From positions 47,052-111,051 of the forward strand of contig DIWJ01000074.1 in NCBI GenBank assembly GCA_002428445.1: a stretch of 64,000 bases of DNA. Reading direction: 5' to 3'. This stretch comes from Syntrophaceae bacterium UBA6109. Its GTDB lineage: Bacteria > Desulfobacterota > Syntrophia > Syntrophales > UBA6109. The translations under genes were made by a program, and so were the position numbers. This document shows positions 9,295-17,624 of this stretch, piece by piece. The notes below the pieces were generated by a model that was not told the origin of the DNA, searched no databases, and saw only the letters and a program-made list of their open reading frames with translations. The stretch's first letter is position 1. Every line of letters begins with the position of its first letter.

Positions 9295-11431
9295 GGGCGG
9301 GCCCACCGTCGGTGCCGCCCTCGGCCGGGCCGGCCGCGGACGGGGTCATCCCCGGATTTTTTGCCGCCGGCGACGGAGAAACACTTTTCGGCCCGGGCAT
9401 TGCCATTCCCCCCGGCATGGAAGGGGGCGGTGCACCCGGTTTCATTCCGGGGTTGAAGGCAGACCCCGGCCCGATGCCGCCGGATTTCGTCTGCGGCCCG
9501 GAGGGACCGGCCATCACGGCGGGGGCCGCGGTGCCGCTTTTCGGCATGGTCATCGTCATGTTCTCCGGCAGGGAAGAAGGAGCCGCACCCGGGTTCATTG
9601 CCGGGGCGCCCGAAATGGAGGACCCGACGCCGCGCCGACCGGCTGCCGGGCTCGGGGGGCCTTCGGGCAGCGGGGACGCGGCATCGGGGGAGGGAGCCGT
9701 GGGCATGGTCATGGTGTTGCGGGCTTCGCGCTGCGGTTGATCCATGCCGCCGGAAGAGGCATGGTCCATCGCGGTAGCGGCGGCGCCGGGCATCGTCATG
9801 GCCCCGTGGGTTTCATGAACCTTTTTTGTGCCTTGCGGCGTGGAAGACGCCGCAGGGTCGTGAGAAGCCTGCGGCATCGCGCCGCCATGCCGACCATGTG
9901 CCGTTGCGCCCGCCGAAGGCGGGGCCTTCAGGTAGCGTTCCGGATTCTTGCGGAAGTCGTCCCGGCATTCGGGTGTGCAGAAGAAATAGGTCTTGCCCTT
10001 GTGGGCGTGCAGGTTTCCCTCGGCCCCGGCGCGGTCGGCGTCGACGTTCATCAGGCAGACGGGATCGCGGGCGATCTCCCCGGTGATCCCCAGGGCGGCC
10101 TGCTGCATCCGCGCCTCGGAATCGATGAGGAAATGCCCGGAAACGGCGATCCTTTCGCCGGGCATCAAGCCCCCGACGATCTCCACCCTTTCGCCAAGCG
10201 ACCGTCCCGTCTCCACCCGCCGCGGTTCGAAGAAACCGTTGCCCTTATCGACGAAGACCGTCTTCTTCAGTCCCGAATCGAGGACGGCTTCCGACGGAAC
10301 GACAAGGGCCGGCGGGCCGCTCACGGCGAGTTCCACGTTCACGGGCATGTCGGGACGCAGGACGTAGCCGGAGTTTTCCGCGATCAGGCGGACCCTGAGG
10401 GTACGCGTGGCCGGGTCGAACTGGGGCAGGACGGAGGTGACCCGGGCATGGAGGGTCTTCTTTCGGTAGGGCAGATCCATCTTGACGCGCGTCCCGGGCT
10501 TGAAATAGGAGGCCTCGTTTTCAAAGAGATCGGCCAGTATCCAGACCTCGGAGAGATCGGCGATCCGGAAGAGTTCGGCGCCCTTTTCGAGCCGCAGTCC
10601 GGGAGTGATGTTCCGCGCGAGCACGAAACCCGAGACCGGCGACCGGATCTCGACGGCATCGGGAAAGGTCTGGGTCCGTTCCATTTCCTTGAGCTGGTAC
10701 TCGCCGATCCCGTAGTTGAGGAGGTACTTCCGGTAATAATTGATCTGCTCCGTGCCGCCGAGCTCGCCTGCCCGCCTGGCTGCGCTTCTCATCTGCCTGA
10801 GCTGCGGCGCGCTGTAGTGCGTTCTCAGTTCGTCGGCGCGCTTCTGCTGCTCGGACAGGGGCTGGTTCGGCTCGCCCACGAATTCGGCGGCGCCGAGATT
10901 GAAGAGATTGAAGTAATTCTGGATCAGCGTCCGGTATTCCAGCGAGAAGAACGACAGGGTCGCCAGGAGTTCGTCTTTCTTGACGAGGCTGCCGGTGGTG
11001 ACGGGAAGCGCGTCCTGGATCCAGCCTTCCGTCGCGGCGTTGATCCGGTAGACGCGGGTCTCGTCTGCCGCCACCCGGCCGAGGACGCGGAGGGTGTGGT
11101 TCCAGGGGGCTTTTTCAACCTTGATGACCTTGACGCCGATGACCTGCTGCCTTTCCGGGGAGATGCGGATGGTTCCCGGCGGCATGGATGCCAGGAGGTC
11201 TTTGGCGGCCGAATCGCCCGGATCGGCGTATACCGGCTCGAGCGGCATGCCGCAGGGGGCGATGCCGGGTTTGTCGGACTTGAGCGCCGGATTCATGGGA
11301 TCCACATAGTGGAGGATCTTGCGCTCCGGCGCCTGCGCCGGCCTTGAGCCGTGGAAGGTGGCCCACGAACCGGCAAGAAAGGAACCCGCGGCGACCAGCA
11401 GCAGGATCGGCACGATATAGCGAAGCTTCAT
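9287..11431 (-). CDS. cusB: CusB-type RND periplasmic adaptor with HMBD, YHS domain and Met-rich tail
   Basis: The protein has 714 residues, against about 400 for ordinary CusB. In order: an N-terminal membrane helix (residues 5-25); a heavy-metal-binding domain (HYVDPMNPALKSDKPG to CGMPLEPVY, about 41-68); the lipoyl, hairpin and beta-barrel regions of a membrane fusion protein (about 90-450, including IRSPVSGFVLARNITPG); a YHS domain (DPVCLMNVDAD to TPECRDDFRKNPERYL, about 456-503); and a low-complexity tail (505-714) rich in Met, Pro, Gly and Ala with 17 Met, many as MTM or MAM. It would pass metal from periplasm to the pump. The GGGAGG site is about 12 bases from the ATG, a long spacing. 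Confidence 0.9.
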   Translation of the reverse strand: MKLRYIVPILLLVAAGSFLAGSWATFHGSRPAQAPERKILHYVDPMNPALKSDKPGIAPCGMPLEPVYADPGDSAAKDLLASMPPGTIRISPERQQVIGVKVIKVEKAPWNHTLRVLGRVAADETRVYRINAATEGWIQDALPVTTGSLVKKDELLATLSFFSLEYRTLIQNYFNLFNLGAAEFVGEPNQPLSEQQKRADELRTHYSAPQLRQMRSAARRAGELGGTEQINYYRKYLLNYGIGEYQLKEMERTQTFPDAVEIRSPVSGFVLARNITPGLRLEKGAELFRIADLSEVWILADLFENEASYFKPGTRVKMDLPYRKKTLHARVTSVLPQFDPATRTLRVRLIAENSGYVLRPDMPVNVELAVSGPPALVVPSEAVLDSGLKKTVFVDKGNGFFEPRRVETGRSLGERVEIVGGLMPGERIAVSGHFLIDSEARMQQAALGITGEIARDPVCLMNVDADRAGAEGNLHAHKGKTYFFCTPECRDDFRKNPERYLKAPPSAGATAHGRHGGAMPQASHDPAASSTPQGTKKVHETHGAMTMPGAAATAMDHASSGGMDQPQREARNTMTMPTAPSPDAASPLPEGPPSPAAGRRGVGSSISGAPAMNPGAAPSSLPENMTMTMPKSGTAAPAVMAGPSGPQTKSGGIGPGSAFNPGMKPGAPPPSMPGGMAMPGPKSVSPSPAAKNPGMTPSAAGPAEGGTDGGPAHD

Positions 11432-11651
11432 GGGACCGATTGTACCTCCCGGTAAATTTCGGTTCAGCCCCCTGCGGGGCGGTTCTGGTTTGAGCATGAC
11501 GGCCCGGAAGAGATGAAAGACGGTTCTTCCGATGCTCAAAGAGTGCCATGTGCACGGTTCGTTTTCCATCGGGGCGGGACCCGATGGGGGCTTCCGAATC
11601 TCTTAATTGTCGATCGGAGAATACCTGAGAAGGGCAACGGCAGGAGCCCGT

Positions 11652-12650
11652 TCACAATCGCAGCGTGAAATCCGTGGCGACGATGCGCCAGGTCGACAGG
11701 GCCGCGAAGGCCAGGTATGCGATCAGGCACGTGGCGGCAAGTCTTTTCTGCAGCGCGGGCAGAACCAGGGACAGGCTGCCGATCCTTCCGTAAGGCATCA
11801 GGGCGCCCACGCCGAGTCCGGAAACGGCGCCGCAAAGGAGGGCGGCGTAGAGAAGGTAGCCGACGTAGCCGTACTCCTTCTGCAGGACGCAAAAGGGGCA
11901 GTGGTGTGTCGGGAGCTCGTAGAAGTACAGCGAGATGAACGAGATGAAGGAGATGCAGGCGACGAGAAAAAAGAGACCGCTCGAAAGGGAGAACAAAATC
12001 CCCATTCTCTGCCGGAACCGGTAAAAAATGCCCGTAAGGAAGGTCAGCCCGAAAAAGAGATAGAAGACGGCCATCGCGGGCCCCGATGGGAGGGAGGCGA
12101 TGTCGGAGCTGACGCCGCTCTGCTCGGAACTGAAGAGGCTCCCGCAGCAGGACGTGATCACATCCGCCTTGAGCCCGGCGAAATAGAGCGCCTGGAGCAC
12201 GGTCTCCGCCGCAATCAGCGGCGTCAGGAAGAGGAGCAGGACATATTTTATCCGGATCAGGGGATAGTCATAGGCGCGGTTGTCGGCATGGTTGATGATC
12301 AGCCAGATTCCGGCCAGGAGAACGTTGAAGATTTTCAGCAGGAATGCCGGATAGCCGTAAGAATCGGCGTACAGTGCCCCCGCCGCGCACATGGCGCCGA
12401 CGAACCGGTCGTGAAGGCTGTCTGCGGTGAAGATGAAGAGGAAGAGCGAGCCGATCTGGAACACGAAGACGTAGGAGAGGATCGTCGAGATGAGGTAGGT
12501 CTTCCTCTCCAGGGCCAGCTGCTCCTCGCTGCCGCTCGTCAGGTCCCACCGGCGGATGATGCGGATTCCGAAGAAGGCGCTGTAGAGGCACATTCCCGTC
12601 AGGAGAAGGGAGACGAGAAGAAGCGCCACGATGGCCGGATGAAGAATCAT
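11652..12650 (-). CDS. Polytopic membrane protein with CPFC motif, ABC-associated, function unknown
   Basis: The 332-residue protein is almost entirely hydrophobic helices (about eight to ten). It contains HHCPFCVLQKEYGYVGYLL near the C-terminal third, a Cys pair DVITSCCGSLF, and MCAAGALYADSYGYPAFLLK. A CxxC at a membrane edge recalls VKOR-type thiol oxidoreductases but I do not see the full VKOR pattern, so no function is assigned. Its ATG overlaps the stop of the ABC ATPase gene by four bases, so the two are co-translated. With NosL-like and ABC genes it probably belongs to a copper or thiol-handling exporter. Confidence 0.75.
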   Translation of the reverse strand: MILHPAIVALLLVSLLLTGMCLYSAFFGIRIIRRWDLTSGSEEQLALERKTYLISTILSYVFVFQIGSLFLFIFTADSLHDRFVGAMCAAGALYADSYGYPAFLLKIFNVLLAGIWLIINHADNRAYDYPLIRIKYVLLLFLTPLIAAETVLQALYFAGLKADVITSCCGSLFSSEQSGVSSDIASLPSGPAMAVFYLFFGLTFLTGIFYRFRQRMGILFSLSSGLFFLVACISFISFISLYFYELPTHHCPFCVLQKEYGYVGYLLYAALLCGAVSGLGVGALMPYGRIGSLSLVLPALQKRLAATCLIAYLAFAALSTWRIVATDFTLRL

Positions 12651-13378
12651 GCCGCCTCGCCCTCGATCCTGCCGTCCCGGACGCCGATCACCCGGTCGAC
12701 ATCCCCCGCTTCGAAGACGAGGGGGTCGTGGCTCGCGATGATGGCCGTCTTGCCCTGCTCCTTGAGGCGGGAGATGATCTCCATGAATTCCCCTGAGAGT
12801 TTGCTGTCCAGGTGGGCCGTCGGTTCGTCGGCGATGAGGACCGGGGGATCGTTCATGAGCGCCCTGGCGATCGCCACCCGCTGCGCTTCCCCTCCGGAAA
12901 GCCATTCCACGTTGGCCGACGCGCGATCGGCGAGGCCGAACATCTCCAGCAGGGCCATGGCCCGCTCCCGGACGACCCCATGCTTTTTCCCCGTGGGATA
13001 GGCGGGCAGCATGACGTTTTCGAGGACCGAAATCCCCTTCACCAGGTTGAACTGCTGGAAGATGAACCCGAAGGTCTGCCGCCGTATCTCGGTCAGGAAG
13101 CGCTCGGGCAGGCTCGTCACCTCGACGTCGGAGGCGGCGCCCCCGACCGCGGCAAGAGCCCCGTTCCGCACGAGTCCGTTTTCAAGGGTGATGCGGCCCG
13201 ATGTGGGCCTCGCCATGCAGCCGATCAGGGAGAGGAGCGTCGTTTTCCCCGAGCCGCTCGGACCCTTCAGCACGGTGACCCGGTTTTCATCCATCGACAT
13301 CGTTACGTTGCTGACCGCGACGAATTCGTTCGATTTGCCGAGATTGAATCCTTTGCGTACGTTCTGCAGTCTGATCAT
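12647..13378 (-). CDS. ABC transporter ATP-binding protein (LolD/MacB type)
   Basis: The 243-residue protein has Walker A (GPSGSGKT), Q-loop (FIFQQFNLVKG), signature (LSGGEAQR), Walker B (VLIADEP) and switch His (IASHDP). The sequence is closest in style to the LolD/MacB/FtsE group, which pairs with FtsX-like permeases that extrude periplasmic substrates rather than import. The permease gene lies two bases upstream in the same direction and the CPFC membrane protein overlaps downstream. The NosL context resembles nos-type accessory ABC systems (NosFY), but the permease is of the FtsX-like rather than NosY type. Confidence 0.9.
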   Translation of the reverse strand: MIRLQNVRKGFNLGKSNEFVAVSNVTMSMDENRVTVLKGPSGSGKTTLLSLIGCMARPTSGRITLENGLVRNGALAAVGGAASDVEVTSLPERFLTEIRRQTFGFIFQQFNLVKGISVLENVMLPAYPTGKKHGVVRERAMALLEMFGLADRASANVEWLSGGEAQRVAIARALMNDPPVLIADEPTAHLDSKLSGEFMEIISRLKEQGKTAIIASHDPLVFEAGDVDRVIGVRDGRIEGEAA

Positions 13379-13380
13379 TT

Positions 13381-14517
13381 CTATGACCTCATCACCGAGT
13401 CGGGATCTATGATGGCGGCCCTCCAGGAGGGCACGACGGTTGCGGCCGTGTAGGGGACCACGGTCAGGAAGAACAGGACGGCCGCCTGATAGGGGTCGAT
13501 GAAGGGCGTAATCCTGAAGTCCGGGTAGAGCACCGACCAGCCCTTCAGCGCCGGCGCGAACAGAAACGCCGAAAAGAAGAAGACATGGGCGTAAGCGGCC
13601 AGGAGGCCGGCCGAGAAGGAAAGGAAGGACACGACGATCCCCTCGCAGCCCTTCACCGCGATCACGTCGGCGGTCTCCCAGCCGACCGCCTTCAGGATCC
13701 CGATCTCCCTCTTTTCGTCGGCGCTCAGCCCCGATGCCTTTTCCCAGGCGAGAATGACAAAGGCGAGCAGCGCCATCAGGATCAGGACGATCACGATTCC
13801 CCCCCGCCAGTCGAAAACGGAATCGTAGGTCCGCACCATCTCGTCCCGGAGGATCGGCCGCGTATCGGGGAGACGTTCGACCACCTTCCTGGCGATGGTG
13901 AGCAGTTCCTTCGGATTCCTCACCGAGACGACGATATCGGTCGCCCGGTCGGCCGCAAAGCCGAAGAGATTTCGGAAGTCGGCTTCCGACATCAGGATCA
14001 GGTCCGCGGAGACAAGCTCCGATTCATGGGACAGCTCGCCCTCCACGGCAAGGTTCCGGTCGGCGCCGTTCCATCCCCGGAAGGAAACGATGTCTCCCGG
14101 GTAGATCATCCGGCTTCTGGAGACCCCGCCGCCGATGACGATTTTTCCGCCGGAAGGGGCGTCTTCCCGGGGGACGAGAAGCGTGTAATTGGCGCCGGCG
14201 GCGGGGTCATAGTAGTAGCCCCACAGCCGCGGGCCGGCGGAGATGACCCCACGGATCTCCCGTATCTTGTCCGCATAGACCGCCGGTATCGGTTCGTAGC
14301 GGCCGGCCAGCAGGCGCTGGACGACCATTTCCGGCGCATTCTTCAGGATCAGCGAGGCCTCCCGCTTCATCGCCTGCGTGAGAAAAAGGGCGGACCCCAG
14401 CAGGAACACCACGAGGGTGTAGACGATGAAGAGGCTGAAATTCTTGCCCTTCCTTCTCAGCAGCGAGGAGAGGGTGAAGTCCAGGATGCTCCGGTATTTT
14501 TCAATCCAGCGCGGCAT
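13381..14517 (-). CDS. ABC transporter permease, FtsX/MacB-like
   Basis: The 378-residue protein starts MPRWIEKYRSILDFTLSSLLRR and has the FtsX-type layout: a first membrane helix (FSLFIVYTLVVFLLGSALFL), a periplasmic domain of about 200 residues (PRLWGYYYDPAAGANYTLLV to LPDTRPILRDEM), then three helices, with EKREIGILKAVGWETADVI at the coupling loop as in MacB/LolC permeases. It is two bases from the ATPase gene and its start overlaps a small upstream gene by 17 bases. The start at 14517 is chosen because the longer frame adds unrelated residues. Confidence 0.88.
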   Translation of the reverse strand: MPRWIEKYRSILDFTLSSLLRRKGKNFSLFIVYTLVVFLLGSALFLTQAMKREASLILKNAPEMVVQRLLAGRYEPIPAVYADKIREIRGVISAGPRLWGYYYDPAAGANYTLLVPREDAPSGGKIVIGGGVSRSRMIYPGDIVSFRGWNGADRNLAVEGELSHESELVSADLILMSEADFRNLFGFAADRATDIVVSVRNPKELLTIARKVVERLPDTRPILRDEMVRTYDSVFDWRGGIVIVLILMALLAFVILAWEKASGLSADEKREIGILKAVGWETADVIAVKGCEGIVVSFLSFSAGLLAAYAHVFFFSAFLFAPALKGWSVLYPDFRITPFIDPYQAAVLFFLTVVPYTAATVVPSWRAAIIDPDSVMRS

Positions 14518-14857
14518 GAAGCCTCCGCAGACCCGAAGGGGCGCCACCCATGGAGCCGGCCGGAAAATGCTCCAGCGACACGGGGTGATCCTGAAAGGCC
14601 GAGTGGAGGTCCGCCTGGGAGGGATGACGGGTGTAGCGCGCCTCCGTGAAGAGGCACAGATCCGTCAGCTCCAGCTTTCCGACCATCCCGGCCGCAGACT
14701 CGATCAAGGGGACGTCCGCCCGGCACTGCAGGCCGGCATGTACGAACATCGCGCCGAGGAGCAGCGCCGCGGCGCCCAGGAGAAACAGGGCAGGGCTCGA
14801 TTTCCGGTGCGGCAACCGGGCCCGGCCCGTTTTTATGGAAGAACGTTTTCTAATCAA
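14501..14857 (-). CDS. Small membrane-anchored protein of unknown function
   Basis: The frame of 118 residues would start at a TTG overlapping the nosL stop by eight bases. It has a single membrane helix (ALFLLGAAALLLGAMFV) followed by a short outside region (HAGLQCRADVPLIESAAGMVGKLELTDLCLFTEARYTRHPSQADLH). It is coupled by overlap at both ends, sitting between nosL and the permease, which supports it as a real gene. I do not recognise the family. The two Cys outside the membrane could be metal or disulfide sites. An internal start is possible. Confidence 0.6.
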   Translation of the reverse strand: MIRKRSSIKTGRARLPHRKSSPALFLLGAAALLLGAMFVHAGLQCRADVPLIESAAGMVGKLELTDLCLFTEARYTRHPSQADLHSAFQDHPVSLEHFPAGSMGGAPSGLRRLHAALD

Positions 14858-15359
14858 GGGTCTTGACGACCTCCATCGTGACTCCCCCGAACCGGAGGAT
14901 CCCGGCGCCCTTGTGGTCCTTCAGGAACTCGCGGGCATCGGCTTCTTTCTCCATGGGGATCAGCTCCCTGCCCATGGGGCCGTAGACGTCGCTTCCGATC
15001 ACGTACCAGGCGTCCTGCGCCCGCACCCATGAAAGTCGGTAGTAGTCCTTCACGAGGACGGCCCGGATGTCCTCCGGTTTGCGCCTCGGGTCGTACCGTT
15101 TCATGTCCAGCAGGTACTTGAACATGTCCTTCGCGCCGTCGAAGAAGGCATGGGAGCCGTCCTTGAAGGAGACGGCCATGATCCAGTCGGGATACTTCGC
15201 GACAAACATGCCGCATACGGGGCATTTGTCCTTCGCCGCCGGCTTCGGAGTCTCCTGTTCTGCGGCAAGGGAAGGAAAGGCCGGCAAAAGGGTGCCCGCC
15301 AGGAGCAACGCCAGGCCCGCCGCGAAACCCCTCCATCGCCGTCCATCCGTCGTCTTCAT
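14850..15359 (-). CDS. nosL: NosL-family periplasmic protein
   Basis: The 169-residue protein has a signal peptide (RGFAAGLALLLAGTLLPAFPSLAA), then the NosL-type metal site KCPVCGMFVAKYPDW, the conserved KDGSHAFFDGAKDMFKYLLD, and VIGSDVYGPMGRELIPM. NosL proteins bind Cu(I) and deliver it to periplasmic copper enzymes such as nitrous oxide reductase. No nosZ is visible here, so in this locus it may act as a copper chaperone for the ABC or CusBA system. It lies one base after the next NosL-like gene. Confidence 0.85.
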   Translation of the reverse strand: MKTTDGRRWRGFAAGLALLLAGTLLPAFPSLAAEQETPKPAAKDKCPVCGMFVAKYPDWIMAVSFKDGSHAFFDGAKDMFKYLLDMKRYDPRRKPEDIRAVLVKDYYRLSWVRAQDAWYVIGSDVYGPMGRELIPMEKEADAREFLKDHKGAGILRFGGVTMEVVKTLD

Positions 15360-15360
15360 C

Positions 15361-15936
15361 TCACTTGTGCTCCATCGGCTTGTGTTCCATGGGCTTCTGA
15401 TCCATGGGCTTCTGATCCATGGATTTGTGCTCCATCATCTTCATCTTTTTCATTTTCCGGCGCTCGCGGATCATCCTGGTGTCGTCGGCCATATCCTTGT
15501 ATGCCGCTTCCAGCGCCTCGTCGAACGACGCAAGACGGCCGCCGTTTTCCAGAAGAAACTTCTCCGCATCGGCCTTGTTTGCAAAGGCCCACTTCGCGGT
15601 TTTCGTCATCACGCCGGGCTTGCTTCCGCCGATGACCCAGAAGGCCGCCTCCGCATCGACCAGCGTCTTCCGGCCGAAATCACCCACGCGGATCGCCTTC
15701 GGCGTCTTGTCCAGGTTGAGGGCAAGATCGACGGCGACGCAGTGCAGGCTGCATGTCCCCATGAAGGTCCCGTCGTCGTATGCGATCAGCATCCGGCTGT
15801 GGGCGAACATCGCCCGGTTCATTCCGCAGTACTTGCAGGAGGGGATCTCCTTCACATCGCTGTCCTGCGCCCAGAGAGCGCTTGCCGCCGGCAGGAAGAA
15901 GACGGCGCACAGGCAGATCAAGAGTATTCTTTTCAT
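15361..15936 (-). CDS. NosL-like periplasmic protein with Met/His/Lys repeat tail
   Basis: The 191-residue protein begins at the ATG at 15936 with a clear signal peptide (MKRILLICLCAVFFLPAASA). The core carries IPSCKYCGMNRAMFAHSRM (CxxCGM as in NosL), DDGTFMGTCSLHCVAVDL and AAFWVIGGSKPGVMT, a NosL-like pattern. The last 28 residues or so are repeats of MEHK, MDQKP and MEHKP, a likely metal-binding tail. It overlaps nothing but sits next to nosL, so the pair probably arose by duplication. Role in copper binding is inferred from motifs and context. Confidence 0.8.
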   Translation of the reverse strand: MKRILLICLCAVFFLPAASALWAQDSDVKEIPSCKYCGMNRAMFAHSRMLIAYDDGTFMGTCSLHCVAVDLALNLDKTPKAIRVGDFGRKTLVDAEAAFWVIGGSKPGVMTKTAKWAFANKADAEKFLLENGGRLASFDEALEAAYKDMADDTRMIRERRKMKKMKMMEHKSMDQKPMDQKPMEHKPMEHK

Positions 15937-16048
15937 GGCAGTTCCTTTCGTATCGTCGTCGATACCGTTCGTCCGCCCGGCATGCAGGTCATCCTGCAAG
16001 CCCGGGACTGCAACGTATTTTGGATTCCTTCGGGGGTCGTTCGGTTCT

Positions 16049-16387
16049 TCAGAAGAGGTTGGGCGGCTTGACGGGGACCTCGATGTAGGCCGCTCCCGGC
16101 GCGGGGAAAGAAACCGCCGCATAAGAGACGGGATGCGCGTAACCGATCCCGTAAACGTAATCGAGAATCATCTCCGGAGACCAGCGGGGGGCCGTCTCGG
16201 ATCCGGAGGTCGCGCTGCAGCCGGGGCAGGAGCAGGTAATCCGGGGGCATTTCCCCTCCTCGGCGGAACAGCAATAGCAGACAAGACCGCCGTGCGCCGA
16301 TGAAGAGCAGATCGGCAGGGAACTGAACGGCGCGCACAGGATGAAAAGCAGTGCGACCGCGGCCGGTATGGAATGAAGTGTCTTCAT
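16049..16387 (-). CDS. Small secreted Cys-rich protein
   Basis: The ATG at 16387 gives 112 residues with a signal peptide (MKTLHSIPAAVALLFILCAP). The mature part has a dense Cys cluster, VCYCCSAEEGKCPRITCSCPGC, within 22 residues (split: VCYCCS, GKCPRITC, SCPGC), then a region RWSPEMILDYVYGIGYAHPV and a PPNLF end. The cluster looks like a soft-metal site (copper, zinc or cadmium). I do not recognise the family. Its position among NosL, LTXXQ and CusBA genes supports metal handling; this is inference. Confidence 0.65.
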   Translation of the reverse strand: MKTLHSIPAAVALLFILCAPFSSLPICSSSAHGGLVCYCCSAEEGKCPRITCSCPGCSATSGSETAPRWSPEMILDYVYGIGYAHPVSYAAVSFPAPGAAYIEVPVKPPNLF

Positions 16388-16412
16388 ATCGCGCTGAATC
16401 CAGACCACCGGG

Positions 16413-16874
16413 TTAGAATTTCATATCCTCGCGTTCGACGATCTTCTTCTGTTCATCCGACAGGCTGGCGTAGAACGCCTCGAAGACCGGGATGAAGGAT
16501 TGGATGCTGTCCGCATGGGCCGCGGCGATTTCCCCGTAGGCCTTGATATCGTCGACGGCATTCCTGCTCTTTGCGGGTGTGTTCTTTATCCTGACGATGA
16601 GCGATGCCATCTTCGACGCATTCTCGCGCATCACGCGGGTCACTTCGCGCCACAGAGGTTCCTGTTCCGGTGTAACGTTAAGCTTGTCGTGAAGCCTCCG
16701 GATCCGGCTTTCCGTGGCATCGGCGCCCGACGGCCCCAGCACGGCAGGCGACGGCGGCGCATCGGCGGGGAAGGCTGTGGCGGAATCTCCCGGCACGGCG
16801 GCGGTGAGCAGCAGGACCGCGGCGGCAACCAGCGCAGCGCGATAGAGCAGCGGACGGATGATACGGCTCCTCAT
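16413..16874 (-). CDS. LTXXQ/Spy-like periplasmic protein
   Basis: The ATG at 16874 has a GGAGGG site seven bases upstream and gives 153 residues. There is a long signal peptide (LLYRAALVAAAVLLLTAAVPG). The mature part is all-helical, with LHDKLNVTPEQEPLWREVTRVM, which has the LTxxQ-like pattern of the Spy/CpxP/ZraP group, and ends FYASLSDEQKKIVERE, the second LTxxQ-like motif. These are periplasmic chaperones or metal-stress sensors, and they are often found with CusBA or ZraSR systems. Confidence 0.75.
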   Translation of the reverse strand: MRSRIIRPLLYRAALVAAAVLLLTAAVPGDSATAFPADAPPSPAVLGPSGADATESRIRRLHDKLNVTPEQEPLWREVTRVMRENASKMASLIVRIKNTPAKSRNAVDDIKAYGEIAAAHADSIQSFIPVFEAFYASLSDEQKKIVEREDMKF

Positions 16875-17216
16875 TCTTCTTCCCTCCATTTGACTCCACG
16901 AATACAGGCTTTCGAAGGAAGGGACAATCGGGATTCCCCTGATTTCCGGCCTCAAAAAGCCTTACGGAACGGCGGCCGGAGGCGCAGGAGACGATTGTCC
17001 CTGCTCAAGATGCGTCGAGGGGTTTTCCGAAAAATGGACACTTCAGGCAGGCGCGGCAGGCGCGTATCTCCCCCCTTGCGGGCGGATGGATAAGAACTCC
17101 GCCGGCAGGGGGCGGCTTTTTTCACAAGGGGACGCGTTCCGGGGCTGGTACTGACGAGATGAGACGGGCGGACGAAGAAACAGGCGGCAGGAAAGGCCGG
17201 CAGGCGCAAAAATCGG
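16875..17216. other. Intergenic stretch, no gene seen
   Basis: About 340 bases between the Spy-like gene and the lipoprotein gene, both reading leftward. I see no credible coding frame. The ribosome site for the Spy-like gene is just inside its right-hand neighbour and a promoter for the metal locus could lie here, but no clear -35/-10 pair was found. Confidence 0.4.
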
Positions 17217-17624
17217 CTACGGGGTGGCGGCTACGGCCTTGCCGACGCTATCCGCGGGACCTTCGCCCGTTGCGTAGGATCCCTTCTTCAATACCTGAAG
17301 ATATTCCGGTATGGAATAGAAGAGGACATATCCCGTCGGCTCATAGGACGGATCGTCCTTGACGAAGACGTATCCGTACCATTCCGTCATCCACTTCCAC
17401 TTGCCGTCGATTCTTACCTGCGCCTGGGCGTGGGCGTCCCAGGCGGGGTGATCGACCTTGTAGATGGAGATGCGCGTTTCGAGGTTCTTTTCGACGCCCA
17501 GAGAGGCATGCTGCAGCGCCTGATGACGGCAGGCCAGTTGGCCCATGCAGCCGGAAAGGATGAAAAGGATCGGTATCAAGACCAGAAATGACAACAGTCT
17601 TGTCTGAAGACGGGCGCATTTCAT
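17217..17624 (-). CDS. Putative lipoprotein of unknown function
   Basis: The 135-residue protein has a lipoprotein signal (LLSFLVLIPILFILSGCMG; lipobox LSGC) and a mature domain with KWKWMTEWYGYVFVKDDPSY and YVLFYSIPEYLQVLKKG. Residues around KVDHPAWDAHAQAQVRIDG look like a beta-sandwich start. I do not recognise the family. It reads in the same direction as the metal locus and may be its first gene, but the 340-base gap leaves this open. Confidence 0.7.
   Translation of the reverse strand: MKCARLQTRLLSFLVLIPILFILSGCMGQLACRHQALQHASLGVEKNLETRISIYKVDHPAWDAHAQAQVRIDGKWKWMTEWYGYVFVKDDPSYEPTGYVLFYSIPEYLQVLKKGSYATGEGPADSVGKAVAATP

Noticed and set aside
5836..9456. Open rightward frame of 1206 codons
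   Set aside because: It is antisense to the cusA-like gene in GC-rich DNA, where long antisense frames arise by codon bias; it has no motif and a Pro/Arg/Asp-rich chance composition.
14850..15936. NosL-like pair as part of a nitrous-oxide reductase cluster
   Set aside because: No nosZ, nosD, nosF or nosY-type gene is seen; the ABC permease is FtsX-like and neighbours are copper efflux genes.
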